From positions 12,081-76,080 of the forward strand of contig JBFMCS010000062.1 in assembly GCA_040754315.1 (NCBI GenBank): a stretch of 64,000 bases of DNA. The letters run 5' to 3'. A program made the translations under genes and the position numbers. Positions 8,593 through 17,594 of the stretch are shown here, one piece after another (position 1 is the first letter of the stretch; each line of letters starts with the position of its first letter). The stretch comes from Bacillota bacterium (GTDB lineage: Bacteria > Bacillota > Sulfobacillia > DUSP01 > JBFMCS01). The notes under the pieces were generated by a model. That model was not told the origin of the DNA. It did not search any database and saw only the letters and a list, made by a program, of their open reading frames with translations.

Positions 8593-10005
8593 TCATCCCG
8601 CCATAACGCGATCGAGTGACCTTGCCTCCTCGTAAAAATGGCCAACCCGGAGCACGGTGAGATCATCCCCTCTCCTCCCCATCACCTGGAGCCCAGCGGG
8701 GAGACCCTCCCCTGTGAAGCCACAGGGAACGCTCAGGGCAGGCCCGCCTGTAAGGTTACCCAGGCGGGTATGCCTCACCAGCATCTCCCTGGCGGGTTCC
8801 TCCAGCCCCCTCACCTGGATGGTCCTTGAGCCAATGGGGTAGGCAGGCACAGGGAGGGTGGGCATGGCAAGCACGCTTACCTCATTCATGGCCTCGCCAA
8901 AGGAGGCCCCGACCCTCTCCATTTCCCTGAGGGCCTCGATGTACTCCACCGCAGTGACCCGCAGGCCCGCCTCCAGGCGGCCCAGGACGTCAGGTTCGTA
9001 GTCGCCTGGCCTTACTGCCAGGTTCTCCCTGTGATAGTGGGCAGCCTCAGCATACATCAGGGTGCTGGTGATCCTTGGTACATCGTCCAGCCCGGGGATG
9101 GTGACCTCCCTGAGCCTGGCGCCAAGATCCCCCAGGGCCTCGATGGCGGCCCTCACCAGTGTCTCTATCTCCGGCTCCACCTTGTCGAAGTAGAAGTTGG
9201 CCGGGACTCCCACGGTGAGGCCAGCGAGAGGCATGTCCCCCGCAGGCGCCAGCGCCTCCTCAAAGGCCAGTTGCTCCCCCCAAGTCCGGGGGTCCCGGGG
9301 ATCAAGGCCGGCAATGGCATCCATGGCCAGCGCCGTATCCCTGACACTCCTGGCCAGGGGCCCTGCGTGATCGAAGCTGCAACTGAGGGGGATCACCCCG
9401 GAGAGGCTCACCCTGCCCAGGGTTGGCTTGAAACCCACAACACCGCAGAGACTCGCCGGGATGCGCACGGACCCCCCGGTATCGGTGCCCATGGCCATAT
9501 AGCTCATTCCTGTGGCCACGGCCACGGCTGACCCTCCACTGGACCCGCCTGAGATCCTCGAAGGGTCCCAGGGGTTCCGGGTGGGACCGAAGTAGGAGTT
9601 CTCCGTTGTGGGACCAAAGGCGAACTCGTGGGTATTGGTCTTGCCGGTGATTATCGCCCCGGACCGCCTCAGCCTCTCCGCCACAGTAGAGTCATACCCT
9701 GGCCTGAAATCCGCCAGGATCTTTGAGCCAGCGGTGGTGGGTCCCTCCCTGGTGTAGTAGAGGTCCTTCAGGGCCACAGGTATGCCGTGCAGTGGCCCCC
9801 GGGACCCCTTGAGAAGTTCCTCTTGGAGCTCCCTGGCCTGCTGCCTTGCCTCCTCAGGGAACACCGTTATGAAGGCATTGAGCCGCTCCTGGTGCTCCTG
9901 GATTCGCTCTAGGGCAGCATCCACCAGCTGGACAGGAGATACCTCTCCCCTGGCCACCAGTGAGGCTGCCTCGGCCAGATTGAGCCGGGAAATGTCCTGA
10001 GTCAC
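8593..10005 (-). CDS. Amidase of the amidase-signature family
   Basis: A 470-residue cytoplasmic hydrolase with the amidase signature: the Gly/Ser-rich core GGSSGGSAVAVATGM, then GTDTGGSVRIPAS with the catalytic serine, and an upstream lysine (VALKDL) completing the Ser-cisSer-Lys triad. It resembles GatA, but no gatB or gatC is nearby, so a free-standing amidase acting on a small amide or peptide amide is more likely. The GTG start has AAGGGGG upstream. It lies about 240 bases after oppF on the same strand, so it may be the last gene of the uptake/demethylation operon. Substrate unknown. Confidence 0.85.
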   Translation of the reverse strand: MTQDISRLNLAEAASLVARGEVSPVQLVDAALERIQEHQERLNAFITVFPEEARQQARELQEELLKGSRGPLHGIPVALKDLYYTREGPTTAGSKILADFRPGYDSTVAERLRRSGAIITGKTNTHEFAFGPTTENSYFGPTRNPWDPSRISGGSSGGSAVAVATGMSYMAMGTDTGGSVRIPASLCGVVGFKPTLGRVSLSGVIPLSCSFDHAGPLARSVRDTALAMDAIAGLDPRDPRTWGEQLAFEEALAPAGDMPLAGLTVGVPANFYFDKVEPEIETLVRAAIEALGDLGARLREVTIPGLDDVPRITSTLMYAEAAHYHRENLAVRPGDYEPDVLGRLEAGLRVTAVEYIEALREMERVGASFGEAMNEVSVLAMPTLPVPAYPIGSRTIQVRGLEEPAREMLVRHTRLGNLTGGPALSVPCGFTGEGLPAGLQVMGRRGDDLTVLRVGHFYEEARSLDRVMAG

Positions 10006-10245
10006 AATCCTGACCCCCTTCTTGCTGTCGTGAAAGAGACCCTGGGCCTTGAGCTTTCACCGGTAGGCCTGTTTTCCGGGAATTCCAGCCACTTATACCC
10101 TGCAGGAATTCACCGGGAATCCATGGAGATCCTCCCACTAGGGGTAATGGCTGAGGCAGGCACAAGTGACTGCGGGGCTTTGTGATGAGGCCTCTTTTCC
10201 CGGAGAGGTTCGTGTGGCGGAGGCAGGCACCCTGGGCTAGCCCGC

Positions 10246-11229
10246 TTATTGACCTCCCATGCCAGCCCGGGCGTGACATGCCACCCAGTGGGAACACGAG
10301 ACCTGGGTGACCCCCGGCTCCTCAACCCGGCATATATCCATGCAAAGCCAGCACCGTGAGTGGAAACGGCAGCCCGGGGGAGGGTTGGCCGGGTTCCCCA
10401 CATCCCCCTCCAGGACCCTTCTTTTCACCTCCACGCCGGGATCCGCCACGGGTATGGCGGAGAGCAGGGCCTCAGTGTAGGGGTGGAGGGCCTTTGTAAA
10501 CAGCTCCGTCTTGGAGGCCACCTCAACCACCTTGCCCAGGTACATTACACCTATCCTGGAGGAAACATGCTCTATGACGGAGAGGTCATGGGATATGAAC
10601 ACATAGGTTAATCCCATATCCTCCTGGAGCTCGGAGAGGAGGTTTATGACCTGGCTCCTTATGGACACATCCAGGGCAGACACAGGCTCGTCGCACACCA
10701 CCAGCTTGGGCTCCAGGGCCAGAGCCCTGGCTATGCCCACCCGCTGGCGCTGGCCCCCGGAGAGCTGGTGGGGATAACGGTCATACAGGTTGGCGCTGAG
10801 CCCGACAACCTCAAAGAGATCCAGCACCCGCTTCTTCCGGGCGGCCCTGGATCCAATCCCGTGGGCGGTCAAGGGTTCGGAGACACTCTCACCTATAGTA
10901 AGGCGTGGGTTCAGCGAGGCGTAGGGGTCCTGGAACACCAGCTGGAGATCCCTCCTGAGCTCGTGAAGGTCCTGGCCACGGAGGCCAACAATGTCACGAC
11001 CCTCGAACCGGATCTCCCCTGCCGTGGGCCTAAGGAGCCTGAGCACAAGCCGCCCCAGGGTGGTCTTGCCGCACCCGGACTCCCCCACCAGCCCGAATGT
11101 CTCTCCCCTTGCCACGGAGAAGCTCACGCCGTCCACGGCCTTCACGTGGCCTACAACCCGGGAGAACACCCCGCTCTTGATGGGAAAGTACTTGACCAGG
11201 CCTTCGATGCTCAGTATGGGGTCAGCCAA
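10246..11229 (-). CDS. Oligopeptide/dipeptide-type ABC transporter ATPase (OppF class)
   Basis: A 327-residue ATPase with Walker A GESGCGKTT, signature LSGGQRQRVGIARAL, Walker B LVVCDEPVSALD and the C-terminal oligo/dipeptide domain with the cysteine pattern GCRFHSRCWLCMDIC, which in relatives binds an iron-sulfur cluster. The open frame extends upstream into oppD. I chose the TTG at 11229 because GGGAGGTAGGAG precedes it and it lies 20 bases after the oppD stop; an ATG at 11256 is the alternative. Partner of the OppD gene upstream and of the two permeases beyond the regulator. Confidence 0.88.
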   Translation of the reverse strand: MADPILSIEGLVKYFPIKSGVFSRVVGHVKAVDGVSFSVARGETFGLVGESGCGKTTLGRLVLRLLRPTAGEIRFEGRDIVGLRGQDLHELRRDLQLVFQDPYASLNPRLTIGESVSEPLTAHGIGSRAARKKRVLDLFEVVGLSANLYDRYPHQLSGGQRQRVGIARALALEPKLVVCDEPVSALDVSIRSQVINLLSELQEDMGLTYVFISHDLSVIEHVSSRIGVMYLGKVVEVASKTELFTKALHPYTEALLSAIPVADPGVEVKRRVLEGDVGNPANPPPGCRFHSRCWLCMDICRVEEPGVTQVSCSHWVACHARAGMGGQ

Positions 11230-11248
11230 TGCTCCTACCTCCCGTATA

Positions 11249-12208
11249 TCAGGCATACAGCCAGCAGCGGACGACCCGGTCCTCGCCCAGGGTTGTGACA
11301 GGGGGTTCATCAGCCCTGCACCTCTCCATGACTTTCACACACCGGGGATGAAAGCGGCAGCCCAGTGGGAACTCCAGGGGGTTAGGCACCCCTCCGGGTA
11401 TGGAGGGGAGGCGATCCTGGCGGGCACCGATCTTGGGCAGCGAAGCCAGGAGTCCTTGGGTGTAGGGATGGGCCGGCTCCCGGAAAACCGGACCCACAGG
11501 GGCGGACTCCACCACCTTGCCTGCGTACATAACAGCAACCCTCTCAGCCATCTCCGCCACAATGCCGAGGTCATGGGTTATGAGAAGCAACGCCATGCCC
11601 AGCTCTTCCTTGAGGCGCTTCATGAGTTCCAGGATCTGCGCCTGTATGGTCACGTCCAGCGCCGTGGTGGGCTCATCGGCGATGAGAAGCCGGGGCTTGC
11701 AGGCCAGTGCCATGGCGATCATCACCCTCTGGCGCATTCCCCCGGAGAGCTGGTGCGGGTACTCCCCCAGCCGCTGCCGGGGGGCGGATATGCCCACCAT
11801 GTCCAGGAGCTCCTCACACTGCTTAAGCCCGTTCTTCCGGTCAATGCGGGTATGGAGCCGGAGAACCTCCATGATCTGGCTCCCCACGGTCATGACAGGG
11901 TTCAGCGATGTCATGGGCTCCTGGAACACCATGGAAACCCGGCTGCCCCGGATCCGCTGCATCGCCTTCTCGCTCTTTGAGAGCAGGTCCTCACCCTCCA
12001 GGGTCATGCTGCCGGCGATGATCCGCCCGGGGTGTGGGAGCAGGCGCATGATGCAGAGGGAGGTCACGCTCTTGCCGCATCCTGACTCCCCCACCATGCC
12101 CACGGTCTCACCCCGCCCAACGCTGAAGGAAACGTCATCAACGGCAGGCACCACACCCTCAGGTGTATAGAAGTATGCCTGTAGTCCCTGAACCTCAAGA
12201 AGTCCCAT
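11249..12208 (-). CDS. Oligopeptide/dipeptide-type ABC transporter ATPase (OppD class)
   Basis: A 319-residue ATPase: Walker A GESGCGKSV, signature LSGGMRQRVMIAMALA, Walker B LLIADEPTTALD and the C-terminal motif with cysteines (LGCRFHPRCVKVMERC). It starts at an ATG preceded by GGGGAG; a GTG 15 bases upstream is possible. It begins four bases after the end of the corrinoid-protein gene, so methyl-carrier and transporter genes are interleaved in one transcript. Confidence 0.88.
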   Translation of the reverse strand: MGLLEVQGLQAYFYTPEGVVPAVDDVSFSVGRGETVGMVGESGCGKSVTSLCIMRLLPHPGRIIAGSMTLEGEDLLSKSEKAMQRIRGSRVSMVFQEPMTSLNPVMTVGSQIMEVLRLHTRIDRKNGLKQCEELLDMVGISAPRQRLGEYPHQLSGGMRQRVMIAMALACKPRLLIADEPTTALDVTIQAQILELMKRLKEELGMALLLITHDLGIVAEMAERVAVMYAGKVVESAPVGPVFREPAHPYTQGLLASLPKIGARQDRLPSIPGGVPNPLEFPLGCRFHPRCVKVMERCRADEPPVTTLGEDRVVRCWLYA

Positions 12209-12212
12209 AACC

Positions 12213-12881
12213 TCACTCCCCACTTGGAAAGACCCCTGGTCTTAGGAGCCTCTCCCTGCAAGCCCTGGCGGCCTGGACGGCGTCGTATGCATAGATGTCT
12301 GCCCCGACCCCGGAGGCAAAGGCCTCACTCACTGGGCGCCCCCCCACGGCCACCAGGACGGAGTCCCTGAGCCCCTCGCGTTTAAGGCTCTCCACGGTCT
12401 TCTGGATGGAGGGCAGCGTTGTGGTGAGGAGCGCCGACATGGCCAGGATGTCCGGGGAATACCGCCGGACAGCCGCCAGGAAGTCCTCAGAGGGAACGTC
12501 GATCCCAAGGTCAATGACCTCCATGTTCTCGGTCTCCAGCATCATCACCACTATCTTCTTCCCGATGTCGTGAAGGTCGCTCGCGACGGTTCCGATAACC
12601 ACCGTTCCTATGCTTGGCTGCCTGGGCGCTTTGTTATGGGTCTCCAGAAGGTGCAGGGAGGCGTGAACCGCCCTGGACGACAGGAGAACATCGGGTATCA
12701 CGCAGCGCCCGTCCCGGAACATGCCGTTTACACGGTTCAGGGCTGCCATGAGCGCCTTGTCTATGACCTCGAGGGGGTCGGCCCCCGCCATCAGCGCCTG
12801 TTCTGTCAGGACCTTGGCCAGGGAGGCGTTGCCCCTGACGACACACTCGTAGAGGTCCTTGAGAACCCGTTTCTCCCTCAT
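12213..12881 (-). CDS. Corrinoid (cobalamin-binding) methyl-carrier protein, copy 1
   Basis: A 222-residue protein of the MtaC/MtbC/MttC type. Residues 1-90 form the helical cap domain and the rest a B12-binding Rossmann domain with the cobalt-ligating signature DLHDIG (His104) and a later GG of the base-off binding fold (VGGRPVS). Such proteins carry a methyl group on cobalt between a substrate-specific methyltransferase and a second methyltransferase. The ATG start overlaps the stop of the PocR-AraC gene by four bases. It differs clearly from copy 2 at 19255-19902, so the operon encodes two carriers. Confidence 0.92.
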   Translation of the reverse strand: MREKRVLKDLYECVVRGNASLAKVLTEQALMAGADPLEVIDKALMAALNRVNGMFRDGRCVIPDVLLSSRAVHASLHLLETHNKAPRQPSIGTVVIGTVASDLHDIGKKIVVMMLETENMEVIDLGIDVPSEDFLAAVRRYSPDILAMSALLTTTLPSIQKTVESLKREGLRDSVLVAVGGRPVSEAFASGVGADIYAYDAVQAARACRERLLRPGVFPSGE

Positions 12882-14179
12882 GACAGCGCACCCTCAGCCG
12901 GGAGCGAGCCCAAGAACCTCCGCCGGTAGGCGCTGGGGTTCATCCCAACGTTCCTCTTGAAGGTCCTGCTGAAGTAGCCGGGCTCCCTGTATCCGACGCT
13001 GGCCCCTATCTCCGCCACTGAGAGGCTGCTGGATTCCAGGAGCTGCTTGCTCCTCTCCATCCGCACCCCGGCGGTGTACTCGAGGATGGTGCAGCCCGTC
13101 TTGGCCTTGAACAGGTGGCAAAGATGCCCGGGGCTAAGGTGAACGAAGGTTGCGATATCCTCCAGCTCCAGGGCCTTGCTGAAGTTTTGCCGGATGTACC
13201 AGATGGCCCGCTGCACCGGGTCCCCTGCCACTCCACGGCTGGCCAGCATGTCGATGACCAGGGCTGACGAGGCCCGCTCGGCCTGGCCTGCCACCTCGTC
13301 CGGGTCGGGTGAGCCCATGATCCCCTGGGACGCCCTGCATATTGCCGGGGAGTCCACGGCGACGCCGAAATCCTGGGCGGCCCGGGACAGGAGCAGGAGG
13401 ACCTCTAACGCCCGCCTGCGTACCTCTTCGATGCTGGCGTTCTGGCTGGCAATATCCCGGAAGAGGCTGCCCAGGGTTGCCAGGGCATCCCCCTCGTTTC
13501 CTTTGACAATGGCCCTGAAGAGGTCCCGTTCGGTAACCAGGTACACCGGGGCCCAGTCCCTGTAGGGTCTCCCCCCGAACTCGCCGGGCACCGGGGATTC
13601 CCCCATCATAGCCTCCTGCTCAGCCAGTTTGCGCTTCTGTTCCATCACTGTGAGGCCGCTGGTCATGACGCTATTGGTCACCAGGAACAGGAGGTCCGCT
13701 GCAGCCTGGACCTTGCGAGGGGACATCACCGGGAGGCTCATGGCTGCCTCCACCAAGTCAGGCACGCTCACATCCAGGTCCCTGGTCATGCGGGCGATCT
13801 CCGTCCAGAAGAACTCCTCCGGTTCCCACATGAGCACCTGCCCGCATATTACCGTGGCCACGTGCTGCTCACTGTGGACCACGGCGGCAGCCCAGAGGAT
13901 CAGGCCGGCGTGGCACCGGAAGATGTAGGGCTGGGCGATCTGGAACGCCTGGTCGCCCGCCCGGGCGTAGCAGCCCGCGCACTTCTCCTTGGCGCGGCCG
14001 CTGGCCCGCACGACCTGGCAGAAACGGGGGTGCCTCTCCTCCCGGGCACCAACCCGGGGGTACCCCGAGCGGTCCACAATCTGGGCGAGGATGCCGGTGG
14101 CCTCGGTGAAGGCCGCTAGCATGAGGGCCAGGTTGGGCCCGTTCTCTTTCAGGAAGTCCGGGAAGTCCTTGTGCTGCAT
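12878..14179 (-). CDS. AraC-type transcription factor with PocR sensory domain
   Basis: A 433-residue regulator. The N-terminal 130 residues match the PocR ligand domain, with Cys54, Cys67, Cys70 and Cys89 in FCQ, KCAGC and RCHAG. In known relatives this domain senses small hydrocarbon-like ligands or methyl-donor substrates. The C-terminal 100 residues contain an AraC double helix-turn-helix (LEDIATFVHLSPGHLCHLFK, then IGASVGYREPGYFSRTFKR). It lies inside the operon, between the permease genes and corrinoid protein 1, and overlaps the latter by four bases. It is the likely substrate-responsive activator of this gene set. The ATG start has GGGAGGAAG upstream. Confidence 0.85.
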   Translation of the reverse strand: MQHKDFPDFLKENGPNLALMLAAFTEATGILAQIVDRSGYPRVGAREERHPRFCQVVRASGRAKEKCAGCYARAGDQAFQIAQPYIFRCHAGLILWAAAVVHSEQHVATVICGQVLMWEPEEFFWTEIARMTRDLDVSVPDLVEAAMSLPVMSPRKVQAAADLLFLVTNSVMTSGLTVMEQKRKLAEQEAMMGESPVPGEFGGRPYRDWAPVYLVTERDLFRAIVKGNEGDALATLGSLFRDIASQNASIEEVRRRALEVLLLLSRAAQDFGVAVDSPAICRASQGIMGSPDPDEVAGQAERASSALVIDMLASRGVAGDPVQRAIWYIRQNFSKALELEDIATFVHLSPGHLCHLFKAKTGCTILEYTAGVRMERSKQLLESSSLSVAEIGASVGYREPGYFSRTFKRNVGMNPSAYRRRFLGSLPAEGALS

Positions 14180-14192
14180 GTCTTCCTCCCGC

Positions 14193-15065
14193 TCACTGCA
14201 TCACCGTGGTGGGATCGATGGCATCCCTGAGGCCATCACCTATGGCGTTCAGGCAGAGTACCGTCACAAGAATGGCAAGGCCCGGGAACATCACCATCCA
14301 CCACACGCCGAGGAGGAGGAAGTCCCGGCCTTGCCCCAGCATGGTCCCCCACTCCGCCTGGGGGGGCTGAGCCCCAAGTCCCAGGAAGCCCAGGGAGGCC
14401 GCGTAGAGTATCCCATCGGCCAGGCATAGGGAGAGGTAGACCACGGTGGGACCCGCTATATTCGGGAGTATGTGTCTCAGGACGATCCTGGAGTTGGATG
14501 TGCCAGCCACCCTGGCCGCGTCGATGAAGGTCCTCTCCTTCACCGACAGTACCGAGCCCCTGACTACCCTGGCCACCAGCGGGGTGTAGGCTATCCCCAC
14601 AGCCAGCATGGCCTTGTCTATGCCCGCGCCCAGGGCGGCGCTGATGGCCAGGGCCAGGATGAGGGTGGGGAAGTTCAGCACTATGTCCACAACCCGCATG
14701 GTTACCAGGTCTACCGTACCGCCGGAAAAACCGCTCATCACGCCTATGGCCGTGCCGAGGGCACCCGCGAGGCCGATGGAGATGATCCCCATGGTGAGGG
14801 TGAGTCTCCCGCCATAGACGATGCGGCTGAAAATGCACCGCCCGACCCTGTCAACCCCCAGGGGATACTCCCAGTTGCCAGCCCAGAAGCCTGGCTCCAG
14901 GCGGTGATCTATGTCCTGCTCGTAGGGGTCATGGGGCGCTATGAGGGGGGCCAGGACGGAAACGGCCACAAGAGCGGCCATGATCACCACACCTGTGAGA
15001 GCCATCTTGTGGTGGGAAAACCGTCTCAGGTACCACCCTAGAGCGCCCGCTGACTGGGCTTTCAA
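14193..15065 (-). CDS. Peptide/nickel-type ABC transporter permease (DppC/OppC class)
   Basis: A 290-residue inner-membrane permease. It begins with a cytoplasmic stretch and a transmembrane helix, then LIAPHDPYEQD and LGVDRVGRCIFSRIVYGGR, typical of DppC; the EAA loop reads DAARVAGTSNSRIVLRHILP. The TTG start has GGAGG nine bases upstream. It lies 13 bases downstream of the DppB-type gene and forms the channel with it. Confidence 0.9.
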   Translation of the reverse strand: MKAQSAGALGWYLRRFSHHKMALTGVVIMAALVAVSVLAPLIAPHDPYEQDIDHRLEPGFWAGNWEYPLGVDRVGRCIFSRIVYGGRLTLTMGIISIGLAGALGTAIGVMSGFSGGTVDLVTMRVVDIVLNFPTLILALAISAALGAGIDKAMLAVGIAYTPLVARVVRGSVLSVKERTFIDAARVAGTSNSRIVLRHILPNIAGPTVVYLSLCLADGILYAASLGFLGLGAQPPQAEWGTMLGQGRDFLLLGVWWMVMFPGLAILVTVLCLNAIGDGLRDAIDPTTVMQ

Positions 15066-15078
15066 AGATGCCTGCCTC

Positions 15079-16086
15079 CTAATCGTAGCGTATCCGAGGG
15101 TCTATCGCCACATAGAGGATGTCGACGATCAGGTTCACGCTGACAAACATGAACGCCACCAGGAACACCGCCCCCTGGATCATGGGGTAGTCCCTAGAGT
15201 AGATGGCCCTGACTATGAGGGAGCCCACCCCTGGCCAGGCAAACACCGTCTCCGTGAGCACGGCACCGGAGAGGAGGGAGCCGAAGGCCAGGCCAGTAAC
15301 GGTGACCACAGGGATTAGCGCGTTCCTCAGGGCATGCTTCATTACCACCGCCAGGTAGGGCAGCCCTTTGGCCCGGGCGGTGCGGACGTAATCCTCGTTC
15401 AACACCTCCAGCATGCTGGAGCGGGTGACCCTGGTGACCAGGGCCAGCGGCCAGGTGGCAATGCACGCCGCCGGCAGTATGATGTGCCTCAGGGCATCCC
15501 AGAATGCGGCGTACTCGCCCCTGAGGAGGGATTCCGCCAAGAAGAACCCGCTGGCGGGCACGAACTGCGATTCCAGGCCCGAACGGCCTGATATGGGGAG
15601 CCAGCCCAGGGATACGGAGAAGGCCCATATCAGCATCAGTCCTAGCCAGAACACGGGCATGGACACCCCGGTTAGGGCCACTATGGAACTGAGGTAGTCC
15701 GGGAGCCTGCCCTTGTTGATAGCTGAGATCACGCCCAGGGGGAGACCCAAGGCCACCCCCAGGATCATCCCCATGAGGCTCAGCTCCACAGTGGAGGGAA
15801 CCCGCCGGGCTAGCTGGGTCATCACAGGCTCCAGTGTTGTCACGGAGGTGCCCAGATCAAACCTGGCGGCACGGCTAAGCCACATCCAGTACTGGACCAG
15901 GACGGGCTGGTCGAGTCCCAGCTGGGCCCTCAGTCTCTCAATGGCCTCGGGGGAGGCCTTGGGGTAGAGCATAATCTCCACGGGATCCCCCGGGACCATG
16001 TGGATGATGAGGAACACCAGCACGCTCAGACCAAGGAGCGTCGGTATGAAAAGCAGAAGCCTCTTCAGGATGTACTGGCGCATCAT
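15079..16086 (-). CDS. Peptide/nickel-type ABC transporter permease (DppB/OppB class)
   Basis: A 335-residue permease with the standard DppB start (YILKRLLLFIPTLLGLSVLVF), the short motif MVPGDPVEIML after the first helix, an EAA loop (YVRTARAKGLPYLAVVMKHA) and the end LYVAIDPRIRYD. Two ATG codons lie in tandem at the start. The gene follows mttB by 18 bases, so uptake and methyl transfer are encoded together. Confidence 0.9.
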   Translation of the reverse strand: MMRQYILKRLLLFIPTLLGLSVLVFLIIHMVPGDPVEIMLYPKASPEAIERLRAQLGLDQPVLVQYWMWLSRAARFDLGTSVTTLEPVMTQLARRVPSTVELSLMGMILGVALGLPLGVISAINKGRLPDYLSSIVALTGVSMPVFWLGLMLIWAFSVSLGWLPISGRSGLESQFVPASGFFLAESLLRGEYAAFWDALRHIILPAACIATWPLALVTRVTRSSMLEVLNEDYVRTARAKGLPYLAVVMKHALRNALIPVVTVTGLAFGSLLSGAVLTETVFAWPGVGSLIVRAIYSRDYPMIQGAVFLVAFMFVSVNLIVDILYVAIDPRIRYD

Positions 16087-16104
16087 GTGCGTAGCCCCTT
16101 CTAG

Positions 16105-17532
16105 TTACCGGCAGCCCTTCTCCCGGCCCGCAGCCTGCAGCAACTCATCCAGCTCTCGCTGGAGGCCGTCATCCAAGGGCGGCACTTCATGCTTCGACAT
16201 CACTTCTCGTATGGCCTGCCTCGCCCCTTGTACCAAGTCCTGGCTGCCCTTGGCGGCCCACTCCTCGAAGCCTATGCCGCAGCTCAGCCCGGGCATCCAG
16301 AGCTCGCCGGCCCTTATGAAGTCCCGGGTGTGCTCCTGTGCCAGGAAGTTGCCTCCCTCCATGACGCTGGCGATGACGTCCACGCCCAGCGTTGTGTCAT
16401 TCACTACCAGGCCCTCCCGGCGGTGGGTTAGGAAGGCAAATATCTCGTCGTCAATGTAGAGCTGCTCGATGCTGGCAAGGAGCCCGCCGTTCAGTGACCC
16501 GAAGCCTGAGATGAAGGTGGCACCCGCCATCACAGGCCACAAGGCGTTGACCGCCCTCTCCCAGCCCGCCTGCAGGTTGAGCCGGGGGGAGCCAGTGTCA
16601 AATCCGTACACGTCCGAGGGAAGGCCGTAGAAGGCGGCCAGCTGAGAGGCGCACGCCCCGGCGTACCCCACGTCAGGGTCGTTCCCCACGACCAGTCCTG
16701 TCCTCATGTTTGCAGAGAACAGGCGGCAGGCGTATATCAGGGGGCACTCGGGGTTGAAGAGCTTGGCCAGGACCAGGTAGGCCAGTTCCTCCACGTTCTG
16801 CTGCATGAGGCCTCCCGCCAGGGTCACCGGGGATGTGAGGCCCCGGCCTGGGCAGGGCAGCATGGTCATGGGCACCCCCGACAGGGCGCCCTCAATGATG
16901 GCCTCAGTGATGTCCTTGGGAAAATGCAGCGGGCTTATGGGGGATATGGAGAGGGTCCCCATGGGCTGAGCCTTAAGCCGGTCTGACCCGCCCGCCACCA
17001 GGCTCGCCGCCTTTATCATGTACTTGGTTTCCCACGCGTCGGACGCCGCCCCTATGGACACGGGCTTCGTCGTATTCTTCAGGCAGATTACTGTCATGGC
17101 CAGGGGCGCGATCTCTGATGGCACATCCTCAGGCCTCAGGCTGGGAACCACCTTCTTGAGGTGGGGAAGGTAGTCCGAGAGCCGGGCAAAGTCCTCCTGA
17201 TCCTTGGAGGTGGCACCCCTGACGGCGTCCTTCTCCATGTCCAGGAGGACAGACACGGAGCCGAAGTTGTGGGTGAAGCCCTGGCCCACTGTGAGGTCAA
17301 GGGTGTGGGCGCCGTCCCGGCCCGTCAAGACTATTGGCGCCGGGTTCTTGAGCATCCGCTCTACTAAGGCCCTGGGGAAGAGCAGCCTCTTGTCCTTGGG
17401 CTGGCAACCCGCGTCCATTAGCGCCTTGCGGGCCCTCTCCCCCTCGAACGTGACCCCTATTTCCTCCATTACCCTGAGGGACGCCTCGTGTATTTTCAGG
17501 ATGTCTTCCCGTGTAAGGGGCTGGAAAGCCAA
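16105..17532 (-). CDS. Trimethylamine methyltransferase (MttB)-family protein without pyrrolysine
   Basis: About 475 residues with full-length similarity to the MttB superfamily, TIM-barrel methyltransferases that move a methyl group from a quaternary or tertiary amine to a corrinoid protein. Family marks include IHEASLRVMEEIGVTF, the FGSVSVLLDME region and the C-terminal AGELWMPGLSCG. There is no in-frame TAG, so it belongs to the non-pyrrolysine branch, which includes demethylases for glycine betaine, proline betaine and carnitine. I prefer the TTG at 17532, eight bases after AAAGGAG, over the GTG at 17541, which touches that SD. The substrate cannot be read from the sequence; the linked Opp-type transporter suggests something larger than simple amines. 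Confidence 0.88.
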   Translation of the reverse strand: MAFQPLTREDILKIHEASLRVMEEIGVTFEGERARKALMDAGCQPKDKRLLFPRALVERMLKNPAPIVLTGRDGAHTLDLTVGQGFTHNFGSVSVLLDMEKDAVRGATSKDQEDFARLSDYLPHLKKVVPSLRPEDVPSEIAPLAMTVICLKNTTKPVSIGAASDAWETKYMIKAASLVAGGSDRLKAQPMGTLSISPISPLHFPKDITEAIIEGALSGVPMTMLPCPGRGLTSPVTLAGGLMQQNVEELAYLVLAKLFNPECPLIYACRLFSANMRTGLVVGNDPDVGYAGACASQLAAFYGLPSDVYGFDTGSPRLNLQAGWERAVNALWPVMAGATFISGFGSLNGGLLASIEQLYIDDEIFAFLTHRREGLVVNDTTLGVDVIASVMEGGNFLAQEHTRDFIRAGELWMPGLSCGIGFEEWAAKGSQDLVQGARQAIREVMSKHEVPPLDDGLQRELDELLQAAGREKGCR

Positions 17533-17594
17533 TCGACTCACTCCTTTGACGAAGCCGGGGGCCCGGGCATTGGCCAGGGCCCCCGGGTGCCTTG

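Noticed and set aside
16105-17532. Possible pyrrolysine codon in mttB
   Set aside because: The frame contains no TAG; the gene belongs to the non-pyrrolysine branch.
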